64,000 nucleotides of DNA. Origin: an uncultured Collinsella sp. (GTDB lineage: Bacteria > Actinomycetota > Coriobacteriia > Coriobacteriales > Coriobacteriaceae). Position numbers and translations under genes: made by a program. The notes under the pieces were generated by a model. It was not told the DNA's origin. It ran no database searches and was given only the letters and a program-made list of their open reading frames with translations. Positions 1 to 7,789 of the stretch are shown piece after piece. The stretch lies in contig URKG01000006.1 of assembly GCA_900548265.1 (NCBI GenBank), forward strand, positions 33,060 through 97,059, in the 5' to 3' direction. Numbering within the stretch: the first letter of the stretch is position 1; every line of letters starts with the position of its first letter.

Positions 1-15
1 AACAAGCGCAAATAA
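1..15 (+). CDS. C-terminal end of a small basic protein (partial, cut by window edge)
   Basis: The first five codons read N-K-R-K-stop. They match exactly the last codons of the small protein at 344-496, and the downstream sequence is also repeated. I infer that this is the tail of an upstream tandem copy of that gene. Function unknown. Confidence 0.6.
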   Translation, partial: NKRK

Positions 16-19
16 GAAT

Positions 20-45
20 GCCCGGGGTTAGAGGCCCGGGCATTT
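20..45 (+). terminator. Terminator after the upstream small-protein copy
   Basis: GCCCGGG (20-26) pairs with CCCGGGC (35-41), followed by a short ATTT. An equivalent hairpin with a different loop follows the second gene copy at 501-522. Confidence 0.6.
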
Positions 46-343
46 AACAACACCGGAAACTGGTCGCCCGCGCTCCAAAGTACTTACGCGGGGTGCGTCG
101 TTTCCTGTAGCTATTGTATCCCGAATCGCCCCGCCGATCCGGGACATTTTGAAAACGCAAACACGTCGGGCAAACCCGGACAATGCGGCCAGGCTCCTCT
201 GGACGGGGAACCGTGTGTGTAACTATCGAACAAATGTTTGTCAAAATCGCGTTTACCAGCCGTGGGTGCATACACTCGCAGTAAAATGGCTTTGCGACGC
301 ATCCCGTGCGCGGGCGGCCGACGACTCGATCGGAGGTCCCCAA

Positions 344-496
344 ATGCTGAAATTCCTTAACGCGCTCGCCGCCCTCGCGGCGGTGGGCACGTTCGTCATC
401 GCGTTTCTTGACTCGTATGAGGTTCGGTTTAAGGTCCGTAGGCGCACGCGCGGTGCGGACGGTAGAAGGCATTTGCGCCGCAACAAGCGCAAATAA
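344..496 (+). CDS. Small single-pass membrane protein with Arg/Lys-rich tail
   Basis: A 50-residue protein preceded by a strong ribosome binding site (GGAGGT, 332-337). Residues 1-21 are hydrophobic and can span a membrane once. The rest is strongly basic, rich in Arg and Lys, and ends in NKRK, so the tail probably lies in the cytoplasm and could touch nucleic acid or phospholipid heads. The C-terminus and the downstream terminator are duplicated at the left window edge, so this is one of at least two tandem copies. I do not recognise the family. Size, RBS and duplication support a real gene, but no function can be assigned. Confidence 0.55.
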   Translation: MLKFLNALAALAAVGTFVIAFLDSYEVRFKVRRRTRGADGRRHLRRNKRK

Positions 497-644
497 GAAT
501 GCCCGGGGGTCGGATCCCGGGCATTTAACAAAAGCTGAAAACTAGGCCGCCCGCGCTCTCGTACACTTACGCGGGATGCGTCGTTTTCTATTGACATTGT
601 ATCCCGAATCGCCCCGCCGATCCGGGACATTCTGAAAACTCAAA
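482..644 (+). repeat. Tandem duplication unit, copy B
   Basis: Second copy of the unit at 1-161. It contains the small-protein tail, a terminator with an altered loop, the CCCGCG/CGCGGG stem with a different loop, and the TCCCG...CGGGA hairpin ending near 630. It runs up to the promoter region of the winged-helix gene. Confidence 0.8.
501..526 (+). terminator. Terminator after the small basic protein
   Basis: GCCCGGG (501-507) and CCCGGGC (516-522) form a stem followed by ATTT, five bases after the stop codon. Confidence 0.65.
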
Positions 645-685
645 TGCGGGCTTATGCACGAAAGGAATCTCGTCAATTCCGAAAA

Positions 686-714
686 TTATGTATAATTCCA
701 ATATAAACTGGAAT
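686..714 (+). promoter_or_regulatory. Promoter -10 with overlapping inverted repeat
   Basis: A perfect TATAAT lies at 691-696. It overlaps an inverted repeat ATTCCA (695-700) / TGGAAT (709-714). A DNA-binding protein at this palindrome would block or reposition polymerase, so autoregulation by the following winged-helix protein is plausible. The site also argues that translation starts downstream of 688. Confidence 0.5.
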
Positions 715-723
715 CAAACGAAA

Positions 724-1695
724 ATGATGGAAATGAACGAAGCGCTAATTTACTTACAAGAAGCACTAGGCCTCTCCGCCAAGGCCAAAACTTGGCCTGG
801 ATCCACACGCTTGCCGCTGCATCTGCGGGCGGTTGAGGTCCGCGCTGTTGACGCAAACGGTTTTTCGTTTTTGCTTGCAAGTTTGCCTACTGGCGTCGGG
901 CTTCCCGAGGCTAAGAGGGTCTATAGTCAGCTAGCCTTGCGTGCGGAGACCCCTGTTGTCGTTTCGTTTCCTGATGCCGATGCACGTCAGCGCAAAGCGT
1001 TGGTCGCACAAGGGATTCCCTTTGTATGCCCAGGTAGACAGGCTTTTCTTCCATTTATGGGCACAGCCTGCACGGAGAGGGGCGGTGCCCGGTTTCGCAA
1101 CCACGCGACCAAGATGTCACCCAACGCGCAGGCTGCCGCAATCTGGGGAGCAGCCCAGGAGCCATATCGCCCCTATGACCTTTGTCGTGCGCTTGGGATT
1201 TCGGCAAGCCGCGCGAGTGAGGCCATAACCGAGCTTGTTGACAGGGGGCTCGCGAGGCGCGAGCGTCGCGAGCGACGTGTCGTCGTGTTCCCTGTTGCCG
1301 TTGATCTTCTGCTCAGCGAGCACATGGCAGAGCTCTCCTCGCCTGTCTCGAAGGTCATTTTTGCAAGGAAGATGCCGCAGATCGACTATCTTGTTGATGC
1401 CGGGGAGACGGCGCTCGCTGCGCGTTCGATGCTCGCTGCGCCGGGTATGGAACAAAAGGCCGTCTTAAGAAGTGCATGGCGTCAACTGAGCGACCTCGAA
1501 GTCGCAGACGGGGAGTTGCCGGATAACGAAACGGCGATGATCCAAGTGTGGCGCTATGCGCCCGTGTTTGCCGACTCCTCCCGCGTCGATGACATTTCGC
1601 TTGCGCTATCTTTGGCAGCAATCGACGATGAGCGAATTCAGCTCGAAGTCGATCGCATGTTTGGAAAGGAATATCCATGGCAAGAAGCGCTGTAG
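724..1695 (+). CDS. Winged-helix (MarR-like) DNA-binding protein, possible AbiEi-type antitoxin/regulator
   Basis: A protein of about 323 residues. Its middle (roughly residues 135-195) is a winged helix-turn-helix with the pattern PYDLCRALGISASRASEAI followed by a basic wing. The N-terminal 125 residues end in IPFVCPGRQAFLPFMG, a pattern I associate with regulators encoded just upstream of AbiEii-like nucleotidyltransferase toxins; this association is from memory. An in-frame ATG at 688 would lie inside the promoter, so I prefer the ATGs at 724, 727 or 733. No strong RBS is seen for any of them. The downstream partner gene is broken (1677-1721), which leaves this as an orphan regulator. The exact family is uncertain. 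Confidence 0.6.
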   Translation: MMEMNEALIYLQEALGLSAKAKTWPGSTRLPLHLRAVEVRAVDANGFSFLLASLPTGVGLPEAKRVYSQLALRAETPVVVSFPDADARQRKALVAQGIPFVCPGRQAFLPFMGTACTERGGARFRNHATKMSPNAQAAAIWGAAQEPYRPYDLCRALGISASRASEAITELVDRGLARRERRERRVVVFPVAVDLLLSEHMAELSSPVSKVIFARKMPQIDYLVDAGETALAARSMLAAPGMEQKAVLRSAWRQLSDLEVADGELPDNETAMIQVWRYAPVFADSSRVDDISLALSLAAIDDERIQLEVDRMFGKEYPWQEAL

Positions 1696-1721
1696 AAGGT
1701 CTCCAAGAATTCGGACCGTAG
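1677..1721 (+). pseudogene. Remnant start of the partner gene of the winged-helix protein
   Basis: A well-placed RBS (GGAAAGGA, 1663-1670) precedes an ATG that overlaps the end of the winged-helix gene, the usual layout of a coupled second gene. The frame reads MARSAVEGLQEFGP and then stops. I infer that the rest of a translationally coupled partner, possibly an AbiEii-like toxin, has been deleted. Confidence 0.4.
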
Positions 1722-1817
1722 GCGGCGTTTCGGTCCTAGCTGCGTTGTCCGGCGTGGAAGCTCGCTAATCGGCTATTATTTGTTTAGACAACCTGAGCTG
1801 TAGAGGAGTGACCGGCG

Positions 1818-2756
1818 ATGGTGCAGGGCGCCAAACATATGAAGAGCAATAACGCCGCGGCCAACGGCGGCTCAAGCCCTCAGCCCAAACCTCAACCAAA
1901 GTCCAAGCGCCGTCGCAAGCGGCTGCCGCGCTGGGCCGACCGGCTCATCACCATCGTCATCATCCTTATTGGCGTGGGCCTTATGACCTGGCCTTGGATC
2001 TTGGACCGGCTCGAAGCCTCGGGCGTGTTCAACCAGATCAGCACAGTGTCCAGCACCGTGGACGCGCTGTCTGCCGAGGAGCGCGAGCGCATCCTGCTCC
2101 AGGCGCGCTCCTTTAACGAGCAACTGGCGGGCGAGGCCACCGAGCTCCCCGCCGACCAGATCGAGCCCTACGCTCAGCAGCTCATCTTTGACCGCGACCC
2201 CATGATGAGCTGGGTCGAAATCCCCTCCATCGACGTGAGCATGCCTATCTACCACGGCACGAGCGAGGAGGTCCTCATGGCGGGCGTCGGCCACCTGGAG
2301 GGCACGAGCCTGCCGGTGGGCGGCACCTCGACGCATTGCGTGCTCACCGCACACTCGGGCATGCGCAACCTGAGCATGTTCGACGACATCCACTCGCTGG
2401 AGCCCGGCGACCTGGTGCTGCTGCACACCATGAACAAGACGCTCGCCTACAAGATGGTGGACTCCGAGGTGGTGCTGCCCGAGGAGATGGAGTCGCTGAC
2501 CATCGAGCCCGGCGCCGACAAAGTGACGCTCGTTACCTGCACGCCCTACGGCGTGAACGACCATCGCCTGCTGGTGCATTGCGTGCGCACCAAGTACAAC
2601 AAGAAGGACGTCGACAAGCAAAAGTCACTGGCCGGCCGCCACTGGGGCAAGCGCGAGTTTGCCGTGCTCATCGTGGTCGTTGCCATTGTGCTGTTGCTGC
2701 TGGACATCGTGATCCACGCGGTCCGCAAGCGCCGCAAGGCCAAGGCCTCGGCATAA
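1818..2756 (+). CDS. Class C-type sortase (membrane transpeptidase)
   Basis: A 312-residue sortase preceded by GAGGAG at 1803-1808. It has a basic cytoplasmic N-terminus (residues 1-40), a transmembrane segment (about 43-62), an extracytoplasmic catalytic domain and a second transmembrane helix near the C-terminus (about 280-300) with a basic tail. The catalytic residues are visible: His179 in LTAHSG, Cys241 in TLVTCTPYG and Arg250 in NDHRLLVHC. A possible lid motif precedes the core (DRDPMMSW). The two-helix topology and the lid fit class C, pilin-polymerising sortases, which join LPXTG-type subunits or anchor them to the wall. No pilin or LPXTG substrate gene is present nearby, so its substrates must lie elsewhere. 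Confidence 0.88.
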   Translation: MVQGAKHMKSNNAAANGGSSPQPKPQPKSKRRRKRLPRWADRLITIVIILIGVGLMTWPWILDRLEASGVFNQISTVSSTVDALSAEERERILLQARSFNEQLAGEATELPADQIEPYAQQLIFDRDPMMSWVEIPSIDVSMPIYHGTSEEVLMAGVGHLEGTSLPVGGTSTHCVLTAHSGMRNLSMFDDIHSLEPGDLVLLHTMNKTLAYKMVDSEVVLPEEMESLTIEPGADKVTLVTCTPYGVNDHRLLVHCVRTKYNKKDVDKQKSLAGRHWGKREFAVLIVVVAIVLLLLDIVIHAVRKRRKAKASA

Positions 2757-2769
2757 GACATCGTTCAGA

Positions 2770-2804
2770 ACCACCACAATGGGGACAGGCACCTTTGTGG
2801 TGGT
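2770..2804. repeat. Short inverted repeat, GGGACAGG family
   Basis: ACCACCACAA (2770-2779) pairs with TTGTGGTGGT (2795-2804) around a loop containing GGGGACAGG. The same arms and a similar loop recur at 39131-39163. Confidence 0.7.
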
Positions 2805-2813
2805 CGGGGCTTC

Positions 2814-2880
2814 CAAACCATCACAACATTCGATGATAATCTCGATTTTGACGAAAAGCGTCGAATGTTGTGATGGTTTG
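2814..2880. repeat. Long perfect inverted repeat
   Basis: Twenty-base arms (2814-2833 and 2861-2880) are perfectly complementary around a 27-base loop. With the preceding hairpin it fills most of the 300-base gap between the sortase and gatC. There is no T-tract on either side, so it is not a standard terminator. Confidence 0.75.
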
Positions 2881-3060
2881 CGTTTCGGGCGGGACGGTTT
2901 TCGCTATGGACGGTGCGGTTTCGCTGCAGAACCGCCAGCCCGCCGCCTGCCAGCCCGCCGCCCCCGTTACGTTTTCGCTGCATTTAGGTAAAGCACCTGC
3001 TCCAAGCGGCGTTGCCTTGTATACTAGAGCGGTTTAACTGTTATGCGGAAGGGAGCGCCT

Positions 3061-3372
3061 ATGGCACTCAGCGAGAAAGACGTGCGCGGCATCGCCGAGT
3101 ACGCAAAGATCGCACTGACCGATGACGAGCTCACCCAGATGACGTCCTACCTGAACGACGCCGTCCAGATGCTCGAGCCCGTCTTGCAATATGACTTGCC
3201 CGACGTGGAGCCCACGTTCCATCCCATCGGAAGCCTGTCCAACGTGATGGGCGACGACCAGCGCGAGCCCGAGCGCGACCTGCCGCTCGACGTGGCGCTC
3301 GAAAACGCCGGCAGCGCGCGCGACCGCTACTTCCGCGTGCCGTCCATTTTGGGAGAGGGGGTGAGCGAGTAA
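3061..3372 (+). CDS. gatC: Asp-tRNA(Asn)/Glu-tRNA(Gln) amidotransferase subunit C
   Basis: GatC is the small subunit that wraps around and stabilises the GatA-GatB complex, which amidates mischarged Glu-tRNA(Gln) and Asp-tRNA(Asn) in the cytoplasm. The 103-residue product begins MALSEKDVRGIAEYAKIAL, typical of the family, and contains the conserved PTFHP segment. I chose the ATG at 3061 because GGAAGGGAG ends seven bases upstream and the preceding in-frame ATG lies within that RBS. A TATACT -10-like element is at 3020-3025. The stop codon overlaps the gatA start by one base (TAATG), so gatCAB is a translationally coupled operon. Confidence 0.95.
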   Translation: MALSEKDVRGIAEYAKIALTDDELTQMTSYLNDAVQMLEPVLQYDLPDVEPTFHPIGSLSNVMGDDQREPERDLPLDVALENAGSARDRYFRVPSILGEGVSE

Positions 3373-4886
3373 TGGCGCTAAGCTTCGATTCCCTTACCGC
3401 TGCTCAGATCGCCGCAGGCGTTGCCGCCGGTGACTTTACCGCTACCGAGGTGGCCCGGGCCTCCCTTGCCGCCATCGAGGCGCGCGAGGGCGGGGTCCAG
3501 GCATTCCTGCAGGTGGCGCCCGAGCTTGCGCTCGAGGCCGCTGCGCGCGTGGATGCCGACCGTGCCGCCGGAAAGCCGCTGCCCCCGCTCGCGGGCGTGC
3601 CGCTGGCCATCAAGGACAACATGAACCTCGTGGGCACGCGCACCACCTGCGCTTCCCGCATGCTCGAGAACTACCAGAGCGTCTACACCGCTACCTGCGT
3701 CCAGCGGATGCTCGATGCCGGCTGCCTGCCCATGGGCAAGGCCAACATGGACGAGTTTGCCTTTGGCAGCTCCACCGAGAGCTCGGCGTTCCACCGCACC
3801 AACAACCCCTGGGATACCGAGCGCGTGCCCGGCGGCTCTTCGGGCGGTTCCGCTGCCGCCGTCGCCGCGGGCGAGGTCGCGCTCTCGCTGGGCTCGGACA
3901 CCGGTGGCTCCATTCGCCAGCCGGCGTCGCTGTGCGGCGTGGTGGGCTTTAAGCCCACGTATGGCGCCGTGAGCCGTTACGGCGTGGTTGCCTTTGGCTC
4001 GTCGCTCGACCAGGTGGGCCCCTTTGGCCGTACGGTCGAGGATGTCGCGCTGGCCATGAACGCGCTTACCGGCGCGGGCCACGATCCGTACGACTGCACC
4101 AGTCAGGATTGCGCCGTCGACTTTACCGAGCATCTTAACGACAGCATCGAGGGCAAGCGCGTGGGCATCATCCCTGCGTTTATGGAGGCCGAGGGCCTGA
4201 CGCCCGAGGTCAAGGCCGCTGTTCAGCGCGCCGCCCAGGAGCTGCAGAACCAGGGCGCCGAGCTGGTCGAGGTCGACCTGCCGCACCTGGATGCCGCCAT
4301 CGCCGCCTACTACGTCATCGGCCCGGCCGAGGCGTTCTCCAACCTGGCACGTTTCGACGGCATTCGCTATGGCTACCAGGAGGAGGGCTGCGCCAACCTG
4401 TCCGACCAGAGCTCGCTTTCGCGCGCCCACGGCTTTGGTGCCGAGGCCAAGCGCCGTCAGATGCTCGGCGCCTACCTGCTGAGCTCGGGCGTGTACGACA
4501 AGTACTACTACGCTGCGCAAAAGGCCCGCACGCTCATCACGCAGGACTACGACGCCGCGTATGCCAAGGTTGACACCATCCTCATGCCCGCCTCGCCGCG
4601 CACGGCCTTTAAGTTTGGCGAGATCAGCGGCCCCACGCAGATGTACCTCTCCGACCTGTACACCATTTCGCTCAACATTTGCGGCAACGGTGGCATCTCG
4701 GTGCCACTGGGCCTGGGCGAGGATACTCAGCTGCCCGTTTCTGCCCAGCTGGTTGGTCCGGCCTTTAAGGACCGTCAGCTGCTCACGTTTGCCCGCGCCC
4801 TGGAGCGCGGCTTTGCCGATGCCGCCACGGGTGCGCCCGCGCTTTCCGTCGCGCCCGATTTTGCCGGGAAGGGAGGCGAGCTGTAA
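3372..4886 (+). CDS. gatA: Glu-tRNA(Gln) amidotransferase subunit A
   Basis: GatA hydrolyses glutamine to supply ammonia for tRNA-dependent amidation. At 504 residues it has the usual length. The amidase-signature Ser-cisSer-Lys triad is visible: Lys in PLAIKDN, the Gly/Ser-rich stretch VPGGSSGGSAAAVAAG and the nucleophile region LGSDTGGSIRQPA. It starts at the ATG overlapping the gatC stop and ends at a TAATG overlap with gatB. Glutaminyl-tRNA therefore probably arises by the indirect pathway in this organism. Confidence 0.96.
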   Translation: MALSFDSLTAAQIAAGVAAGDFTATEVARASLAAIEAREGGVQAFLQVAPELALEAAARVDADRAAGKPLPPLAGVPLAIKDNMNLVGTRTTCASRMLENYQSVYTATCVQRMLDAGCLPMGKANMDEFAFGSSTESSAFHRTNNPWDTERVPGGSSGGSAAAVAAGEVALSLGSDTGGSIRQPASLCGVVGFKPTYGAVSRYGVVAFGSSLDQVGPFGRTVEDVALAMNALTGAGHDPYDCTSQDCAVDFTEHLNDSIEGKRVGIIPAFMEAEGLTPEVKAAVQRAAQELQNQGAELVEVDLPHLDAAIAAYYVIGPAEAFSNLARFDGIRYGYQEEGCANLSDQSSLSRAHGFGAEAKRRQMLGAYLLSSGVYDKYYYAAQKARTLITQDYDAAYAKVDTILMPASPRTAFKFGEISGPTQMYLSDLYTISLNICGNGGISVPLGLGEDTQLPVSAQLVGPAFKDRQLLTFARALERGFADAATGAPALSVAPDFAGKGGEL

Positions 4887-6562
4887 TGAAGGAGCTTTCC
4901 GAGGTCCTGCAGGATTGGGAGGCCGTGATCGGCCTGGAGATCCATACCGAGCTCACCGCACTCGATACCAAGATGTTCTGCAACTGCAAACTCAGCCACG
5001 ATGACGAGCCCAACGCCAACGTGTGCCCGGTGTGCCTGGGCCTGCCCGGCGCCCTGCCGGTGCCCAACAAGCGCGCCATCGAGAGCATCGTCAAGGCGGG
5101 TCTTGCCACCAACTGCGAGATCCAGCGCCACTCGATGTTCTACCGCAAGCACTACTTCTATCCCGATATGGCCAAGAACTTCCAGACCACGCAAGGTCCG
5201 GTCGCCTTTGCCATGTACGGTCACCTTGATCTGGATGTGACCGGTCGCGGTGCCGCCGAGCGCCCCGACTGCGCGTTTGGCGAGGCCGAGGCCCAGAGCC
5301 TGGCGAGCGCCTCGGCCAACGCCGAGGGCCTGTCTACGTCCATGACGTCGACCATGCGCGAGGGCAATCAGCGTGCCGGCCATCTGGCCAGCTATGACGC
5401 GTCCAACCTGCAGATGCCCGAGCGTCGCGAGGACGGTTCCTACACGGTGCCCATCCGCATCCTGCGCATCCACATGGAGGAGGACGCCGCCAAGATGGTC
5501 CACGTGGGCGGCGCCGAGGGCCGCATTACCGCCGCGGCTGAGTCGCTCGTCGACTACAACCGCTGCGGCACGCCTTTGATTGAGCTCGTGACTGAGCCCG
5601 ATCTGCGCACGCCCGAGGAAGCGCGCCTGTTTATGGAAAAGCTCCGTCGCATCTTTGTGACGCTGGGTATTTCGGACTGCTCCATGGAGAAGGGCTCCAT
5701 GCGCTGCGACGGCAACGTGTCGCTGCGCCGCCGCGGCGAGACCAAGCTGGGCACCAAGACCGAGCTCAAGAACCTCAACTCGTTTAAGAGCCTGCACGAT
5801 GGCCTTGCCTACGAGATTTGCCGTCAGGCCGAGGTGCTCGAGGAGGGCGGCATCATCTATCAGGAGACCCGCCACTGGGAGCCCAGCCGCAAGCGCACCG
5901 TGGTCATGCGTGTGAAGGAAACGGCCGACGACTATCGTCTGTTCCCCGATCCCGACCTGGCGCCGTTCGATCTGGACGACGAGTTCATCGACCGCTGCCG
6001 TGGCGAGATCCCCGAGCTGCCCGATGCCAAGCGCGCTCGTTTTGAGGCCGACTTTGGCATTAAGGCGGCCGACGCCGAGCAGATTGCCGGCGACCCCGAG
6101 TTTGCCGAGTTCTTTGAGGCCGCTGCTGCCGGTATGGCCGGCAAGGAGGCCCAGACGGTTGCAAACCTGCTGGTGAACGAGATGATCGCCTACCTTAAGG
6201 GTGCGGGTGTCTCGCTGACCGAGTCCGGTATTGCGCCGGCTCAGGTGGCAGCGCTTGCCAAGCTGCTGGCGACCGATGCCATCAGTTCCAACCAGGCTCA
6301 CGAGGTCTTTGAGGCCATGGCCCAGACCGGCGACGATCCCAACAAGATCGTCGACGAGCGCGGTATGCGTCAGGTGAGCGATGCCGGTGCGCTGCAGCCG
6401 ATTGTGGACGAGGTGCTGGCAAACTGTGCCGATCAGGCGCAGCAGTATCGTGACGGCAACCAGAAGGTCATCGGCTTTTTGGTGGGCCAGTGCATGAAGG
6501 CGAGCCGCGGCAAGGGCAACCCGAAGCTCTTCAACGAGTTGCTGAGAACGTCGCTCTCGTAA
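4886..6562 (+). CDS. gatB: Glu-tRNA(Gln) amidotransferase subunit B, with a family-atypical insertion
   Basis: GatB binds the misacylated tRNA, phosphorylates the attached Glu/Asp and transfers ammonia received from GatA. Family motifs include VIGLEIHTEL at the N-terminus, NVCPVCLGLPG, RIHMEEDAAK and a C-terminal YqeY-like tail domain. The product has 558 residues where about 475-500 is usual. The excess is a low-complexity segment of roughly 65 residues (about 119-187) between YGHLDLDV and VPIRILRIHMEED, rich in Ala, Ser and Glu. It is in frame and in normal codon usage. It is the last gene of gatCAB, and a long inverted repeat follows. Confidence 0.95.
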   Translation: MKELSEVLQDWEAVIGLEIHTELTALDTKMFCNCKLSHDDEPNANVCPVCLGLPGALPVPNKRAIESIVKAGLATNCEIQRHSMFYRKHYFYPDMAKNFQTTQGPVAFAMYGHLDLDVTGRGAAERPDCAFGEAEAQSLASASANAEGLSTSMTSTMREGNQRAGHLASYDASNLQMPERREDGSYTVPIRILRIHMEEDAAKMVHVGGAEGRITAAAESLVDYNRCGTPLIELVTEPDLRTPEEARLFMEKLRRIFVTLGISDCSMEKGSMRCDGNVSLRRRGETKLGTKTELKNLNSFKSLHDGLAYEICRQAEVLEEGGIIYQETRHWEPSRKRTVVMRVKETADDYRLFPDPDLAPFDLDDEFIDRCRGEIPELPDAKRARFEADFGIKAADAEQIAGDPEFAEFFEAAAAGMAGKEAQTVANLLVNEMIAYLKGAGVSLTESGIAPAQVAALAKLLATDAISSNQAHEVFEAMAQTGDDPNKIVDERGMRQVSDAGALQPIVDEVLANCADQAQQYRDGNQKVIGFLVGQCMKASRGKGNPKLFNELLRTSLS

Positions 6563-6566
6563 GCGG

Positions 6567-6707
6567 GAACTCGGGAGCCCCGGCAGGGCGGGTGCTTCCT
6601 CAAAATTTCGAACAGTCCTGCGCAAGACGAAGGCCACATTAAGTGGCCTTCTTTGCGTGCGGAACTCATTTTGAGCAAACACCCGCCCTGCCGGGGCTCC
6701 CGGGTTC
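6567..6707. repeat. Structured 141-bp inverted-repeat element, copy 1
   Basis: Arms of 28 bases (6567-6594 and 6680-6707) pair with a single G-T wobble. Nested inside are CTCAAAAT/ATTTTGAG (6599-6606 / 6668-6675) and a central hairpin AAGGCCAC-ATTAA-GTGGCCTT near 6631-6651. A second copy in the opposite orientation lies at 26975-27108. The core pattern GAGTTCCGCACG...CACTTAATGTG...AGGACTGT is shared, while the outer arms differ. Confidence 0.8.
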
Positions 6708-6784
6708 TGCAACGACTCGGCCGTTCGGGTCAGGTGGGCTGAATGGAATAGAGTGAATGAGGGCGCCGATGGCGCCCTCATTCT

Positions 6785-7789
6785 TTATATATGTTGGGAG
6801 CGCCAGGTGGTGGGGGTGGTGCCGGTGTGTTGCTTGAAGGCTTGGGCGAAGGCGGCCTGTTGAGGGTAGCCTAGACGCTCTGCCACCTGCGCTATTGTGA
6901 GCGCGCTATCGGCCAAAAGGTCCTTTGCTCGCTCCATACGGCGTCTGCGAATGTAGGTGCCCAGGGACTCGCCAGTTTGGGCCTTAAAGGTGGCGCATAG
7001 TTTGGAGCGGCTTGTGTAGAGCCTCTCGGCCACCTCGTTGATACCCACACGTCTGCCTTTGTCGAGCGCGCGCTCAATCATTGCCGTTGCTTCTTCGGCA
7101 ATGGTTATGCTGACGCGTGTGTCTGCCGCCTGCCGCGCCTGCTTGTGGGCCGCGCGCGAACAGGCGAGCTCCGCGACCATGGTCTCCACGATGCCCTGCA
7201 TATAGACGTGTCCGCCTACGGTGCGAGCGCGGTCCTCGTTAACCCGGCGCAGCGTGTGGCAGATGGCAGACGTCGCTTCCTCGTGCCATGGCTCGGCAAA
7301 CGCCTCAAAGATTCCCGCGAACTCGGTGGGATAGCGGTGCTCCAGTTCGTCAAAATATCCAGGCAAAAAGAGCACCGAGCGCGAGTGATAGAGCTCCCCC
7401 GCAAACAGCGGGCTTAATTCCTCGCCACAGTTATCTTGGATAAAGCTGCAAACGGCATTGTTTGGCCACGGTCCATGCAATGGTTTGAGGTTCGCGGGCG
7501 TTATGCCAGCCTCGGGCATGCATGTAAGTGTGGGCGCGCTGACCTCGCTCACGCAGGCATATGGCTCGGGTGTGTATTCGGCCAGGTACATATCGTGCGT
7601 CGGGGTGATGAAATGCTCCATGACGATGCAGGCAGGGGAGAGGGGCATGATCCATGCGCGTCCGTGCGCCCGATCGTTTGCCACCTCGCCGGTGAAGACA
7701 GCGCCCTTGCCGGAAAGCTCCAGGCCAAACTGCTCAAACTGTGGTGCGTAGAGCTCGGTTATGTCGGTCGCTGCCCGCCGTATTTGCAA
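6785..7789 (-). CDS. AraC-family transcriptional regulator
   Basis: A 334-residue regulator with a C-terminal double helix-turn-helix of AraC type (about residues 240-330), including the end pattern LGYPQQAAFAQAFKQHTGTTPTTWR. The N-terminal 230 residues are a sensing domain that I do not recognise. There is no nearby ATG; TTG at 7789 is preceded by GGAAAGGGA on the coding strand and is the best start. It is divergent from an ABC pair of the YbtPQ/IrtAB style, the usual arrangement for YbtA-like activators of iron-siderophore uptake. Two 15-base direct repeats 21 bp apart overlap its start, so autoregulation together with control of the ABC genes is likely. Confidence 0.85.
   Translation of the reverse strand: MQIRRAATDITELYAPQFEQFGLELSGKGAVFTGEVANDRAHGRAWIMPLSPACIVMEHFITPTHDMYLAEYTPEPYACVSEVSAPTLTCMPEAGITPANLKPLHGPWPNNAVCSFIQDNCGEELSPLFAGELYHSRSVLFLPGYFDELEHRYPTEFAGIFEAFAEPWHEEATSAICHTLRRVNEDRARTVGGHVYMQGIVETMVAELACSRAAHKQARQAADTRVSITIAEEATAMIERALDKGRRVGINEVAERLYTSRSKLCATFKAQTGESLGTYIRRRRMERAKDLLADSALTIAQVAERLGYPQQAAFAQAFKQHTGTTPTTWRSQHI

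Larger units (their letters stand above)
1..161 (+). repeat. Tandem duplication unit, copy A
   Basis: This stretch is repeated with few changes at 482-644. It holds the gene tail, a terminator, a stem CCCGCG/CGCGGG with a variable loop (about 69-94) and a second hairpin built on TCCCG...CGGGA (about 119-145). Stems are conserved between the copies while loop bases differ, which suggests that structure is retained. Confidence 0.8.

Noticed and set aside
688..723. Start codon of the winged-helix gene at 688
   Set aside because: This ATG lies upstream of and within the TATAAT box and the palindrome, so a transcript from that promoter would not contain it.
4775..6781. 668-codon open frame on the minus strand opposite gatA/gatB
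   Set aside because: It is antisense to two well-supported genes, has no RBS and no recognisable domain. Long antisense frames are expected from the GC-rich third-position bias; the same holds for long frames opposite metH (28926-31151), glnN (35438-37738), guaA (58300-59982) and the PTS/GH4 genes (51249-54671).
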